Part shown: piece by piece, positions 40,524 to 50,500 of the stretch | Position numbering within the stretch: the stretch's first letter is position 1 | Layout: every line of letters begins with the position of its first letter | Source of the DNA: Acidobacterium sp049965615 | GTDB taxonomy: Bacteria; Acidobacteriota; Terriglobia; Terriglobales; Acidobacteriaceae | Reading direction: 5' to 3' | Length of the DNA stretch: 64,000 bases | Assembly: GCA_049965615.1 (NCBI GenBank) | Contig: JBMFWD010000005.1 | Coordinates: 46,483-110,482, forward strand | Notes under the pieces: generated by a model | Database searches by the model: none | What the model saw: only the letters and a program-made list of their open reading frames with translations | Told to the model about the DNA's origin: nothing | Translations under genes and position numbers: made by a program

Positions 40524-41021
40524 TTGAACGAACCCACCACCATCCAGGAAATCCTCGACCGCACCCAGACCATCGCCGTCATCGGCCTCGCCGACCACGA
40601 AGGCCGCGCCAGCTACGGCGTCGCGCGCTTCATGCAGAGCCAGGGCTACCGCATCCTCCCCGTCAATCCCAACATCCACTCCTCCCTCGGCGAACCAGCC
40701 TTCCCCACCCTCGACGCCGCAGCAGCCGCCCATCCCGGCCAAATTCAGCTCGCCAACGTCTTCCGCCGCCCCGAGCACGTACCCGAAGTCGTCGACGAAG
40801 TCATCCGCCTCAAAATCCCCTACCTCTGGCTGCAGGAAGGCGTCATCCACGAAGAAGCCGCCGCCAAAGCCGAAGCCGCCGGCGTCAAAGTCGTCATGGA
40901 CCACTGCCTCTTCAAAGAGCGCCTCGCCCATGGCCCACGCAAGCAGGAAGATTTGTTGCCTCAACACCCGCTTTCCCCAATAACCAATTCAGATAACCAA
41001 ATCCCTTCGCAAGAGTCCTAA
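40524..41021 (+). CDS. CoA-binding (YccU-like) Rossmann-fold protein
   Basis: 165 residues. IAVIGLADHEGRASYGVARFMQSQGYRILPVNP is the first beta-alpha-beta of a succinyl-CoA-ligase-like CoA-binding domain, followed by ANVFRRPEHVPEVVDEVI, YLWLQEGVIHEEAAAKAEAAGVKVVMDHC. The family (E. coli YccU) binds CoA, but its physiological role is unknown. The start is taken as TTG at 40524 because AGGAG lies eight bases upstream; an in-frame ATG at 40503 has no ribosome-binding site. The polar C-terminal tail is not conserved. The DsbD-type gene starts 10 bases downstream, so the two are likely co-transcribed. Confidence 0.82.
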   Translation: MNEPTTIQEILDRTQTIAVIGLADHEGRASYGVARFMQSQGYRILPVNPNIHSSLGEPAFPTLDAAAAAHPGQIQLANVFRRPEHVPEVVDEVIRLKIPYLWLQEGVIHEEAAAKAEAAGVKVVMDHCLFKERLAHGPRKQEDLLPQHPLSPITNSDNQIPSQES

Positions 41022-41031
41022 AATCAGACCT

Positions 41032-43254
41032 ATGCTTCCTTGCCGCCCAATCCGAACCTCGCGCCACACTGCCGCCCTGCTCTCCCTGCTGATCGCCTGC
41101 GGCTTGCTGCTCGCGCCTGCTCCGGCCGGGGCGCAAGCTCCAATCAACGGCCAGGACTCCGCCGCCACCCAGCAACTCGCCGTAAAACTTCTCGTTCCGC
41201 CCGCTCAGATCTATCCCGGCCAGACCTTCCACGGCGGACTCCAATTTCAAATCGCACCCGGCTGGCACATCTATTGGATCAACGCCGGAGACTCCGGAGA
41301 ACCACCTGCCGTTCAGTGGACCCTACCCAAAGGCATCACCGCCGGCTCGCTCCAATATCCGCCGCCCACACGCCTGCCGCTCGGTCCGCTCATGGACTTC
41401 GGCTACCAGAACCAGGTCGTCCTCCCCATCCCATTCAAAGTCGCGACGGACTTCCAACCCAAATCCAATCAGGTCCCGTTCATCGCCAATGTCTCCTGGC
41501 TCGTCTGCCAGAACGTCTGCCTTCCCGGTCACGCCACACTCCGTCTCACGCGCACTGCGCTCACCGCCGCGCCTGCAAAACCCACCATCGACGCGAACGC
41601 ACAGCAATCCATCGCCGCATTCCTGGCTAAGATGCCCCAACCGCTCCCGCCAGACGCCGTCGCCCGCTTCCAGCCCACCGCCCACGGCTTCCGTCTCGCT
41701 GTCCGCCTCGGCCACAAGGTCACCCACGCAGAATTCTTCCCTCTCGACTTCACCGTCATCGCCAACGCCGCCCCGCAAAAAACCACCCCCACCCGCAACG
41801 GATTCATCCTCGACCTCACCAAAGACGGCAGCCTCACCACCCAGCCCAAACACCTTCACGGCGTGCTCGAAATCCCCGGCAGCCCCGCCTACCTCATCAA
41901 CACACCCGAAGGCCCGCTCCCCACCGAGCCCGCTTCCGGCTTCGCATTCGGCGCGCTCCTCGGCGCCATCGGCCTGGCTCTCCTCGGCGGAATCATCCTC
42001 AACCTCATGCCCTGCGTCTTCCCCGTCCTCTTCATCAAGGGACTGGCGCTCGTGCAGTCCTCCCAGCATGACCGCCGCAGCATGCGCGCCCATGGCTGGA
42101 CCTACACCGCGGGCATTGTCCTCTCCTTCTGGGTCATTCTTTCCGTCCTGCTCATCCTCCGCGCCGCCGGCCAGCAACTCGGCTGGGGATTCCAGTTCCA
42201 GTCCCCCGTCATGCTCGCACTCCTGGCCATGCTCTTTTTCTTCCTCGGGCTCTCGCTCGCCGGCCAGTTTGAAATCGGCCTCAGCCTCACCAGCGTCGGC
42301 GGCGGCCTCGCGCAAAAGCAGGGCTACGCAGGCAGCTTCTTCACCGGCGTTCTCGCCATGGTCGTCGCCACACCCTGCACTGCGCCCTTCATGGGACCAG
42401 CCATCGGCTACGCCCTCAGCCACTCTGCCTTCACCAGCTTCTGCATCTTCACCACGCTCGGTCTGGGACTCGCCCTGCCCTATCTCCTGCTCGTCTACTT
42501 CCCCGGCTGGGCACGCCTGCTCCCGCGCCCCGGCGCCTGGATGGAAATTCTCAAGCAGGCCTTCTCCATCCCCATCTTCGGAGCCGCCATCTGGCTCACC
42601 TGGCTCTACGCGGAAAATGCCGGCTCAGCCGCCCTGCTCGCCCTGCTCGCCGCATTCCTGCTGCTCGCCATCGCCGGATGGTTCCTCGGCCGCTGGCCAG
42701 CCAAAATCGCATCGACCATTACAGCCATACTCGTCATCGTCGCCGCCATTGCGCTACCCGCATACGCAGCCAGTGCGCTTCCACCACCATCCCAATCCAG
42801 CACTCAGTCCAGCAGCAAAGCGTCCGGCCAAACCAACTGGCAGCCGTACACCCCCGCCTTGCTCCAGCAATATCTCTCGCAAGGCAAACCCGTCTTCGTC
42901 GACTTCACCGCCGACTGGTGCCTCTCCTGCCAGGTCAACCAGCGCGTCGTCCTGGACCGCCCAGACGTACAGCGCCGGCTCGCCAACAGTGGCGTCCAAC
43001 TCCTCAAAGCCGACTGGACACGCCACGATCCCGCCATCACCCAGGCCCTCGCCCGCCTCGGCCGCAGCGGCATTCCCACCTACGCCCTCTACTCAGGAAA
43101 ATCCGGCCAGCCACCCCAGCTTCTTCCCGCCGTCCTCACGCCGGGAATCCTCTTCAGCGCCCTCGATTCCATCCACACCACGAATCCGCCACCCGCGTCT
43201 GCGGCAAACAACCCGCCGTCGCCCAATCAGGAATCCACTGCAAACTCAAAGTAA
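41032..43254 (+). CDS. dsbD: DsbD/ScsB-type thiol:disulfide interchange protein
   Basis: 740 residues. A signal peptide (about 1-35) is followed by a periplasmic immunoglobulin-like domain with its cysteine pair in WLVCQNVCLPG (about 158-163). About eight membrane helices (about 305-585) contain the reactive cysteines in NLMPCVFPVL (about 328) and ATPCTAPFMGP (about 450). The C-terminal thioredoxin domain has ADWCLSCQVN (about 629-632). It carries reducing power from cytoplasmic thioredoxin across the membrane to periplasmic thiols, for example in cytochrome c maturation. The domain order is complete. It follows the CoA-binding gene by 10 bases; the next gene encodes a secreted protein with no obvious link. 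Confidence 0.92.
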   Translation: MLPCRPIRTSRHTAALLSLLIACGLLLAPAPAGAQAPINGQDSAATQQLAVKLLVPPAQIYPGQTFHGGLQFQIAPGWHIYWINAGDSGEPPAVQWTLPKGITAGSLQYPPPTRLPLGPLMDFGYQNQVVLPIPFKVATDFQPKSNQVPFIANVSWLVCQNVCLPGHATLRLTRTALTAAPAKPTIDANAQQSIAAFLAKMPQPLPPDAVARFQPTAHGFRLAVRLGHKVTHAEFFPLDFTVIANAAPQKTTPTRNGFILDLTKDGSLTTQPKHLHGVLEIPGSPAYLINTPEGPLPTEPASGFAFGALLGAIGLALLGGIILNLMPCVFPVLFIKGLALVQSSQHDRRSMRAHGWTYTAGIVLSFWVILSVLLILRAAGQQLGWGFQFQSPVMLALLAMLFFFLGLSLAGQFEIGLSLTSVGGGLAQKQGYAGSFFTGVLAMVVATPCTAPFMGPAIGYALSHSAFTSFCIFTTLGLGLALPYLLLVYFPGWARLLPRPGAWMEILKQAFSIPIFGAAIWLTWLYAENAGSAALLALLAAFLLLAIAGWFLGRWPAKIASTITAILVIVAAIALPAYAASALPPPSQSSTQSSSKASGQTNWQPYTPALLQQYLSQGKPVFVDFTADWCLSCQVNQRVVLDRPDVQRRLANSGVQLLKADWTRHDPAITQALARLGRSGIPTYALYSGKSGQPPQLLPAVLTPGILFSALDSIHTTNPPPASAANNPPSPNQESTANSK

Positions 43255-43317
43255 TTTCCCCATGAATCCAGCGCCCACCCTGCAGCACCAGTCACAATTC
43301 TCTCGTCTGACTGTGTA

Positions 43318-44211
43318 ATGTTTCGCCGCGTCGCATCCCTCGCTCTACTGGCTCTACTCACCGCGTTTGCGCCCACTCAGGTTCACGCCCAAAAGCACGT
43401 CTCCAGCGCGCTCACCCCTCATCAGATCATCCGCAGGGCCGTCGACCTCCAACTCGCCAGCAACAAGCAGATGCCCGCCCTCCGATTCACCTTCACCAAA
43501 ACCACCCCTCACGGAGCATTCGTAAAAGACGTCATCCAGACCTCCGGAGGAGAAGTATCCCGCCTCGTCTCCATCAACGGCAAGCCTCTCGGCCCCGCGC
43601 GCAACGCAGAAGAGCAGCAACGTCTCACCGCCCTCCTCTCGCACCCTTCCGACCAGGCGCGCCACCGCAGCCATCAAGTCGAAGATCAGGATCGTGTCAA
43701 TCACCTGATACGGCAATTACCAGAAGCATTGAACTTCACCCCCACCGGTGCCGAACCCGGCCCCTACGGACCCATGCTGGGCTTCACGTTTGTTCCCAAC
43801 CCGCACTACTCACCGCCAGACATCGAGTCCAGCATCCTCACGGCCATCACCGGCCATGTGTGGGTCGATCAATCCACCGGCCACTTCATCAAATTCAAAG
43901 CCCACCTCATTCACAGCGTCCACGTCGGCTGGGGAATCGTCGCCACCTTCCAGAAAGGCGGCTCCGTAACCCTCGCCAACCAGAACATCGGACACGATCA
44001 ATGGCCCATCACCCGCATGAAGCTCGACGTCGACGGCTCGGCCCTCATCTTCAAGCCCATCCACATCCACATCACCCAGGATCAGTCCAACTTCCAGTTC
44101 CTTCCGCCCACCACCACCTGGCAGCAGGCCGTAGCCATGCTCACCAGCAGCAGCTTCGCATCCGGGCATCAAAACGAAACCCCTTCAGATACAAATTCCA
44201 AAAAACGCTGA
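43318..44211 (+). CDS. Secreted protein of unknown function
   Basis: 297 residues. A signal peptide (ALLALLTAFAPTQVHAQ, about 1-25) precedes a mature part with RLVSINGKPLGPARNAEEQQRL near 85-105, repeated basic HR/RH residues near 112-130 and a beta-rich second half (GHVWVDQSTGHFIKFKAHL, VGWGIVATFQKGGSVTL). The overall pattern resembles acidobacterial envelope proteins with an LolA/LolB-like clam fold, but this cannot be confirmed without a structural comparison. It starts 63 bases after the DsbD-type gene and could be in its transcript. It is convergent with a beta-barrel-like protein gene, with a terminator between. Confidence 0.68.
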   Translation: MFRRVASLALLALLTAFAPTQVHAQKHVSSALTPHQIIRRAVDLQLASNKQMPALRFTFTKTTPHGAFVKDVIQTSGGEVSRLVSINGKPLGPARNAEEQQRLTALLSHPSDQARHRSHQVEDQDRVNHLIRQLPEALNFTPTGAEPGPYGPMLGFTFVPNPHYSPPDIESSILTAITGHVWVDQSTGHFIKFKAHLIHSVHVGWGIVATFQKGGSVTLANQNIGHDQWPITRMKLDVDGSALIFKPIHIHITQDQSNFQFLPPTTTWQQAVAMLTSSSFASGHQNETPSDTNSKKR

Positions 44212-44234
44212 TGCAGCGCTCCTTCTCAAAAGAA

Positions 44235-44277
44235 AAGGCCCACCCTCCCGCGCTCCTCGCGCAGAAAAATGGGCCTT
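44235..44277 (-). terminator. Intrinsic terminator of the beta-barrel-like gene
   Basis: AAGGCCCA (44235-44242) and TGGGCCTT (44270-44277) form the outer stem, with an inner GCGC/GCGC hairpin. On the minus strand TTTTCTTTT follows the stem. It lies 17 bases beyond the stop of the minus-strand gene ending at 44294. Confidence 0.75.
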
Positions 44278-44293
44278 GTCCATTAGTCAGAGC

Positions 44294-45292
44294 TTACTTC
44301 TTACCCCAGAAATCAGGCGAAGCAGTCAGCCACGAATCCGGCACGTAGCTCATCCTGGGAACAAATACGAACAAGTCCGACTCAGACATCGAAATCGTCT
44401 TGCCCTCCATCGACGTAACTAAGTGAGCCATTCCCTCGCCTACCATGTCGCTCAGCTTTTTGTGATTCGCCATCATCGTGTCTAAAGGCAAGATCTCGCC
44501 TACATAGTCCATCTGCGCACCCAGAAAGCGTCCCCATGTGTGACGGTCATACTCGACGCCGGCCAGTTGCAGATGGGTATATTTATCAACAGCAAAAATA
44601 GTGTAGTGGCCAAACGAGCTCTCCCCGGGGAACACCAGTTCACTGTCTTTCATGTGACGTGCCGGGTCCTCTTCCTCGCGAATCAGCTTCTCCTCTGCCG
44701 CCGCTGATCGCGCACGTGTCCACACCACTCCTGCCGTCAACCGCGCAAAATTATCCGGCAAACCCGCAGGCCGATAATACGGAAAACTCACCTTCTTACT
44801 CCTCATCAAAGCAAAGTTGGTATGCTGCACTCCGCCCTCTACCCGGAAGGCAAGCGAATGTGTCAGAGGAGTATCGAATCCACCTCCAGCAAACTCAGGA
44901 AACGATGCAGTCGACACCAGGCCGCCGTTGTTGTACCAGTTTTGATTCAGGTTCGCCTCACCCGCCAGGCCCTCGACAAAGATACCCTCCTGACCGATGA
45001 GCCGCTCATACTGCCCACCGCCCATGATGAAAGTACCCTGCTGGGATGCGCCCTGGTTCGTCCCGTTGAACGAAACATAATCCAGGACCAGTCGCATTCC
45101 ATGCGTCGAAGGAAAACCCAGCGAGGTCTCCCACCCGTCCAGGCCGTGCTCCTTGCCCGGCAGTCCGTTGAACGAGTTGGAAAGCCGCGTGTAGCCGGCA
45201 AATATCTGGTAGGAACTATCGTCTCGAGATTGCCCAACTGCGGCAATCGAAAAACCAAGCACAAGGCAGCAACACAGGAACTGTTTCAACAA
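44294..45292 (-). CDS. Putative outer-membrane beta-barrel protein
   Basis: 332 residues. A signal peptide (KQFLCCCLVLGFSIAAVGQ) precedes an N-terminal half of about 180 residues with alternating hydrophobic and glycine-rich strands (YQIFAGYTRLSN, MRLVLDYVSFNG, EGIFVEGLAGEANLNQ, FARLTAGVVWTRA). This resembles small outer-membrane porin-like barrels of Acidobacteria. A different C-terminal domain follows (about 215-332; FGHYTIFAVDKYTHLQLAGVEYDRHTWG) and ends in a tryptophan-containing DFWGKK. I recognise no named family. The TTG at 45292 has GGAG seven bases upstream and gives a good signal peptide; a GTG at 45310 is the alternative. It has its own terminator. Confidence 0.65.
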   Translation of the reverse strand: MLKQFLCCCLVLGFSIAAVGQSRDDSSYQIFAGYTRLSNSFNGLPGKEHGLDGWETSLGFPSTHGMRLVLDYVSFNGTNQGASQQGTFIMGGGQYERLIGQEGIFVEGLAGEANLNQNWYNNGGLVSTASFPEFAGGGFDTPLTHSLAFRVEGGVQHTNFALMRSKKVSFPYYRPAGLPDNFARLTAGVVWTRARSAAAEEKLIREEEDPARHMKDSELVFPGESSFGHYTIFAVDKYTHLQLAGVEYDRHTWGRFLGAQMDYVGEILPLDTMMANHKKLSDMVGEGMAHLVTSMEGKTISMSESDLFVFVPRMSYVPDSWLTASPDFWGKK

Positions 45293-45589
45293 ATCATCGC
45301 TCCAGACCACGCCCCCGGTACCGCCACAAAAATGGCATGATGATCCAGATCAACCCGATCATTCATTGCTTTCCAAGCGTCTTTCAGAGGCCGAATAGTC
45401 TGGATAATACAGACTTAGGCCACCCCGCTCCAGACCAATCTCAGCTCCTAACGTAGTTTCTTTGCACGCCTGCAACTTGGGTAATCGCTAAGCGGCGACA
45501 AAATAAATCGCTTGCGCCTGTGCCTTGGTTACCACAAAGAGGTTGCGCCCCATCGCAATGACAGATCGGCAGCGCTCAACGCCGGATCT

Positions 45590-46294
45590 TCAAAAATGCC
45601 GCAGTTGCTCGCTCTGCGGCATCTCCACCGGCTTCGAGGTCTCGCGCTCCAGCGAGCGGCTCACAAGGTCGCGCGAGCCAAGCCCCACCGCCAGCGAAAG
45701 CGCAAGTACAATCCCGCCAAACAAAATCCCAAACGCCATGTCCACAATGCCGCGCCCAAGATTCAGATGATCCAGCACCATCGCCCACGTCAGCACCAGC
45801 ACCAGCCACTTCACACCAATGCTCAACAGCCGCGCATAATCCAGGTTCATGTTCACGGCGGTAATCAGCACGCTCCGCGAAACAAATCGCGCCAGGATAT
45901 TGCCCACCACCAGCAGCAGCGCCGCTCCCAGAATACGCGGCACATAATCAAAGATCGCATCCGAGACTGGGGGCTCAGAAGATCCCGCCGCAAATGCCGA
46001 AACCCCAACCAGCAGCCCAATCAGCACAAATAACCAGAACACCACTCGGGTCACCAGCCTCGTCGGCGTATAGGTCGGCGTCCACTCCGCAATCCTGTTC
46101 GCGCTTCGCGTCATCCGCTCGTCAAAGCGAACCCACGACAGAACCTGCTGCGTCAGCCACGCCGCGCCCCATCCGAGCGCAACAAAAATAAGTACCGCCA
46201 CAATAAAGGCAAACACGCCCGGCAGCAGCATCGCGATCTGCTCAAACACCCGCTCCATCGACTGTTGCAGCGACTGCCCAACCTGATTCCACAT
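45590..46294 (-). CDS. MscS-like TM-helix repeat membrane protein (CmpX-like)
   Basis: 234 residues with about five membrane helices arranged as repeats of a conserved TM helix: MLLPGVFAFIVAVLIFVALGW, LFVLIGLLVGVSAFA, YVPRILGAALLLVVGNILARF, and DMAFGILFGGIVLALSLAVGLGSRDLVSR, which matches the pore-helix end of MscS-type channels. It lacks the soluble MscS vestibule. Homologues such as Pseudomonas CmpX are small-conductance channel-like proteins. It is the last gene of the run with glgE, treS-mak and a glycosyltransferase, 29 bases after the latter, which suggests an osmotic role. A polar tail follows the last helix. Confidence 0.75.
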   Translation of the reverse strand: MWNQVGQSLQQSMERVFEQIAMLLPGVFAFIVAVLIFVALGWGAAWLTQQVLSWVRFDERMTRSANRIAEWTPTYTPTRLVTRVVFWLFVLIGLLVGVSAFAAGSSEPPVSDAIFDYVPRILGAALLLVVGNILARFVSRSVLITAVNMNLDYARLLSIGVKWLVLVLTWAMVLDHLNLGRGIVDMAFGILFGGIVLALSLAVGLGSRDLVSRSLERETSKPVEMPQSEQLRHF

Positions 46295-46323
46295 AAAATC
46301 CTCCTTGCTCCACGACGCCTCGG

Positions 46324-47547
46324 CTACGGATTAAAACGATCCGGCCATCTCCATCGCGATACCAGATAAGGCTTGTTCTCTTCAAACGCGCGCGCCAGTT
46401 GCTCCTGCCGCTGCACAACCTGCTCCATCGTCATGGCCGCAACTTCCTGCACGTAAGACGCTACCCAGCCCAGGTAGAGCGGCGTCAACGCGCCCATCAG
46501 GTGCGTCCGGCTGATCGCGCGCAAACGGTGTGCCAGCGCAAAGTCATAAACAATCCGCGCCCAGAGCCTGTCCGCCATCTTGAAGTTGTCAGGCGTGCTT
46601 CGTGCCAGGTGCTTCAACTCCAGCAGCGTCACCGGCGGCAGCACCAGTTGCCACAACTCATCCAGATTCCGCACCGCCAGTTGGAACGACTCGATCATCG
46701 GACGCACCTCGATCGCATCGGCGGGCTTCTCGGCCGACGTGGCCTGACCCCAGACCGGCGTCGCCTGCGCGCTTCGCCCCCGCTGCCAGACTGCGGCCGT
46801 CTGCTCCACTTCCTGGAAGAGAGATCCCGCAATCTGCGTCAGCACCGTCGTCAGGTCCAATCCCTCCATCGGCGTTCGATGATGCGCTGGTAAATGCACC
46901 TGCCCCACCTGCATCGTCTCTTGCGCCGCCGTAATCGAAGGCCATAGCAACCCGCGATTTCCCAGCCTGCCAGTCCGTTCTGCAAATCGCTGCGATACCG
47001 CAAAATCCGGCGCCAGGGGTATCTGAACCCGCTTGCAGTAAAGCGCGCGCGTCAGCGGCATCAGAATCGCTGTATTCAACAGCCCCTCGTATCGATGCAA
47101 TGCATAAATCGGCATCACCAGGTCGCACTGCCGGTCCATCACCGGGGCCACCAATGAGCGCAGACCCTCGCCCTGCAGCAAGTCCATGTCGGCATCCATC
47201 ACCACGCACGCAGATGCCTTCAGTTCCGCGGCAAGCGAAAGAACTCCCCGCTGCGCCGCCGAAATCTGCGCCCACGGACCCGCTTCATTCGCCGCTGCAG
47301 GCCGGTACGGAATCATCGCGGGCTGCCCGTCCTTGCCCGGCTCCATCTCGGCAGAATCGACTCCCGGCCACGACACTACCACCTGCGCTGACAATCCATC
47401 GAGCAGTCCACCTGCCGCCAGCGCCGAAGCGGCCCGGCTGCGCAACTCCACAGGGTTCACGTCACCGGTAACGCCGATCAACAGCTGGACCGCGTTCACT
47501 TCCTCCACCGGCGTCGCCTCTTCCGCAGAAGCATCTTTCACTGCCAT
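46324..47547 (-). CDS. GT-A-type glycosyltransferase-like protein, trehalose/glucan operon
   Basis: 407 residues. An N-terminal nucleotide-sugar domain (VQLLIGVTGDVNPVELRS) carries a DAD motif in CVVMDADMDLLQ, the metal-binding DxD of GT-A enzymes. This is followed by LVMPIYALHRYEGLLNT and HLPAHHRTPMEGLDLTTVL and a helical C-terminal domain of about 150 residues. The layout recalls mannosylglycerate synthase (GT78) and glucosylglycerate-type enzymes that make compatible solutes, although the sequence is distant and the call stays at fold level. The ATG at 47547 has GAGGAG eight bases upstream. It starts 21 bases after the treS-maltokinase stop, so is almost certainly in one operon with it. 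Alternatives are a regulatory pseudo-glycosyltransferase or a glucan-priming enzyme. Confidence 0.62.
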   Translation of the reverse strand: MAVKDASAEEATPVEEVNAVQLLIGVTGDVNPVELRSRAASALAAGGLLDGLSAQVVVSWPGVDSAEMEPGKDGQPAMIPYRPAAANEAGPWAQISAAQRGVLSLAAELKASACVVMDADMDLLQGEGLRSLVAPVMDRQCDLVMPIYALHRYEGLLNTAILMPLTRALYCKRVQIPLAPDFAVSQRFAERTGRLGNRGLLWPSITAAQETMQVGQVHLPAHHRTPMEGLDLTTVLTQIAGSLFQEVEQTAAVWQRGRSAQATPVWGQATSAEKPADAIEVRPMIESFQLAVRNLDELWQLVLPPVTLLELKHLARSTPDNFKMADRLWARIVYDFALAHRLRAISRTHLMGALTPLYLGWVASYVQEVAAMTMEQVVQRQEQLARAFEENKPYLVSRWRWPDRFNP

Positions 47548-47568
47548 CCGCGCCACTCCTCTTCCCCA

Positions 47569-50500
47569 TTACGGCAGATACAGAATCCCGTTCAACGGTA
47601 CACTGACCCACTCTGGACGATGATTCAGTTCGTAATGCAACTCGTATAAAGCCTTATCCAGAGTAAACACTCGAAGCATCACTTCAAATCCTTCCATCGT
47701 CACCGGCACAATCGAAGAGCCGCTCATCGTCTCCCGATAAGCGCGCAAATACTCCGCCGTCACTGACGACTCCCAAAGCCGGGCCCATGGTTCCAGCGCC
47801 GTCACATCCGCCGGACGCCGGGCAATAAAATGCGTCATGGCAGAAAATGCCGCGTAGCTGAACGACCGCACCATGCCCGCTACATCCTTCAGCGGCGACT
47901 GCTTCGCACGACGCTCAGCCAGCGAGCGCGCCGGCTCGCCCTCAAAGTCAAGAATCACAAAGTCCCCCTTCGAGCGCAGCACCTGCCCCAGGTGATAGTC
48001 CCCATGCACGCGAATCTTTGCTCCCGCGTCATGCACCGCAACCAGCCGCGAAAATCTCTCCAGCAACGCCGACCTGCGCCCCAGCACCAGCCCTGCCGCT
48101 TCCACCGCGTCGTCGGGCAGTCGCGCCAGGTTCGCCTTCAACGCGTCAAACGCGCGCGTCGCATTCTGTACAAGCTCTGCCCGCAGCGCTGCCATGTACT
48201 CTCCGGTCAACGGCTCAGGAGAGAAATCCTTATCGTCCAGATCGCTCGCCAAAGCAAGGTGCATTTCCGCAGTCCGGCGACCCAGTGTTGACGCAGCCTC
48301 CAGTGAAATCCCCGCATGCTCCCGCGCCGCTTCCGGAATCTCCTCCAGCTTCTCTCGCAGCGTCGCCGTCGCGGTAAAGTCCACCTCCGGAGCCTCAGTT
48401 CCAACGCTGCTCTCGTAATAACGGTCCAGTTCCTCCAGCGTCCATGCCCATCCATCCCCCTCGTTCGGAACCGCCCCCTGCAGCATCGCCAGCGTCGCGC
48501 CGTCGCTCTCCTGCCCTTCCAGACTATACTCAATCGATCCGCCAAACGGAGCAACGTTTCTGAAGCCCGTCTTCTCCGTCAGGAACCGTCCGATCTCCGT
48601 ATCCGGATTCGGCCCCATCTGCTGCCGCCGAAACAGCTTCAGAATCATCCGGTCCCCAAAGAAGATGGACGAATTGCTCTGCTCCGCCGTAGACCTCCGT
48701 GGCAACCGGCCCTCCGTCGGACCTCCTTCCAGTTTCCGGAAGATCGTGCTCTGCTCCCCGCGAATTTCGCCCCGTTGCGTATTCACCCGTTCGCCATTTG
48801 CAATCATGCCCAGCAGCGCCGAACAAGCCGCATCCCGCATCAGCCCGTCATGCAGCACTCCCATTCCCTCCGGGGAAAACACCTGCGTTACCACCGCATT
48901 CCCCGCATGCTGCAGAATCTCCTTCGCTTCCCTGCCGAACGAAATCCCCAGCGGCATCAGGTACATCTCCGGGTCGCCCGTGCTGAAGGTCACGCGCGCC
49001 CATGCCAGCGCCGTGCGCCCCTGCTCCATCAAACCCCAATCAGTAACTGTTACAGTTTCAATTACCCGGGACTTTCCTCCAAACCACCGCTGCCGATGCA
49101 TATACTCTGGCAGCAGGCCCTCCAGCATCTCAAGATTTCGGCCAGTGAGCAGTTCCTTCCAGTCCAGATGGTCTTTCACATGCAGCCGCTCTTCCACCGC
49201 CACTGGCTGCGGAACCCCCACCGGCTCCTCACCGGGCTGCAACTCCAGCCACAGGAATCCGTAAGGGCCCAACGTCAGCGGATAAGGATCCTTTCCAATC
49301 GTCGGAAACTCCACGTATCCCAGCATCTCCACCGGAATCATCCCCGCATAGTCAGCGAGGTTCAAAGCCACCGGCTGCGCAAATCGCGAAAGATTGGCCA
49401 CGCACAACACTCGCTCCCCATCAAACTCCCGCAGGTAAGCCAGCACCTTCCGGTTCTCCGCTTCCAGAAACTTCATCGAGCCGCGCCCGAATACCTGGAA
49501 CAGCTTCCGCAGCGCGATCATGTTCCGCATCCAGTTCAACAGCGAAGAAGCATCACTCTGCTGCGCCTCCACATTGATCGCCTCATAGCCCCACAACGGG
49601 TCCATGATCACCGGGCTGTACAGCTTCGCCGGATTCGCCCGCGAAAATCCCGCGTTCCTGTCTGCCGTCCACTGCATCGGTGTTCTCACACCGTTTCTAT
49701 CGCCAAGATAGATGTTGTCCCCCATCCCAATCTCATCGCCGTAATACAAAATCGGCGTGCCCGGAAACGAAAACAGCAAACTGTTCAGCAACTCGATCCG
49801 TCGCCGGTTGTTGTCCACCAGCGGCGCCAGTCTCCGCCGGATGCCGATGTTGATCCTCATCCGCGGGTCGGCGCTGTACGCCAGGTACATGTAATCGCGC
49901 TCGTCCTCGCTCACCATCTCCAGCGTCAACTCATCGTGATTGCGAAGAAAAATGCCCCACTGGCAGTTCTCGGGAATATCCGGCGTCTGCGCAATGATGT
50001 CGGTAATCGGCAGACGGTCCTCCTGCCGCAGCGCCATGTAAATGCGAGGCATCAGCGGAAAATGAAACGCCATGTGGCATTCATCGCCATCACCAAAATA
50101 AGGACGCACATCCTCCGGCCACTGGTTCGCCTCCGCAAGAATCATCCTTCCCAGATAGCCGTCATCCATTGCCTTCCGAATCGCCTTGATCAGCACATGC
50201 GTCTCCGGCAGGTTCTCGCAATTCGTACCGTCCCGCTCCATCAGATAAGGAATCGCGTCCAGCCGCAGCCCATCCACCCCCATATCCAGCCAGAACCGCA
50301 TGATCGAGATCACTTCCTCAAGCACCTGCGGATTATCGAAATTCAAATCCGGCTGATGCGAGAAAAACCGATGCCAGTAGTACTGTTGCGCGACCGGATC
50401 CCACGTCCAGTTCGACTTTTCCGTGTCCGTAAAAATAATGCGCGCGTCTTTGTACTTCTGGTCAGAATCGCTCCACACATAAAAATCCCGCTCCGGCGAA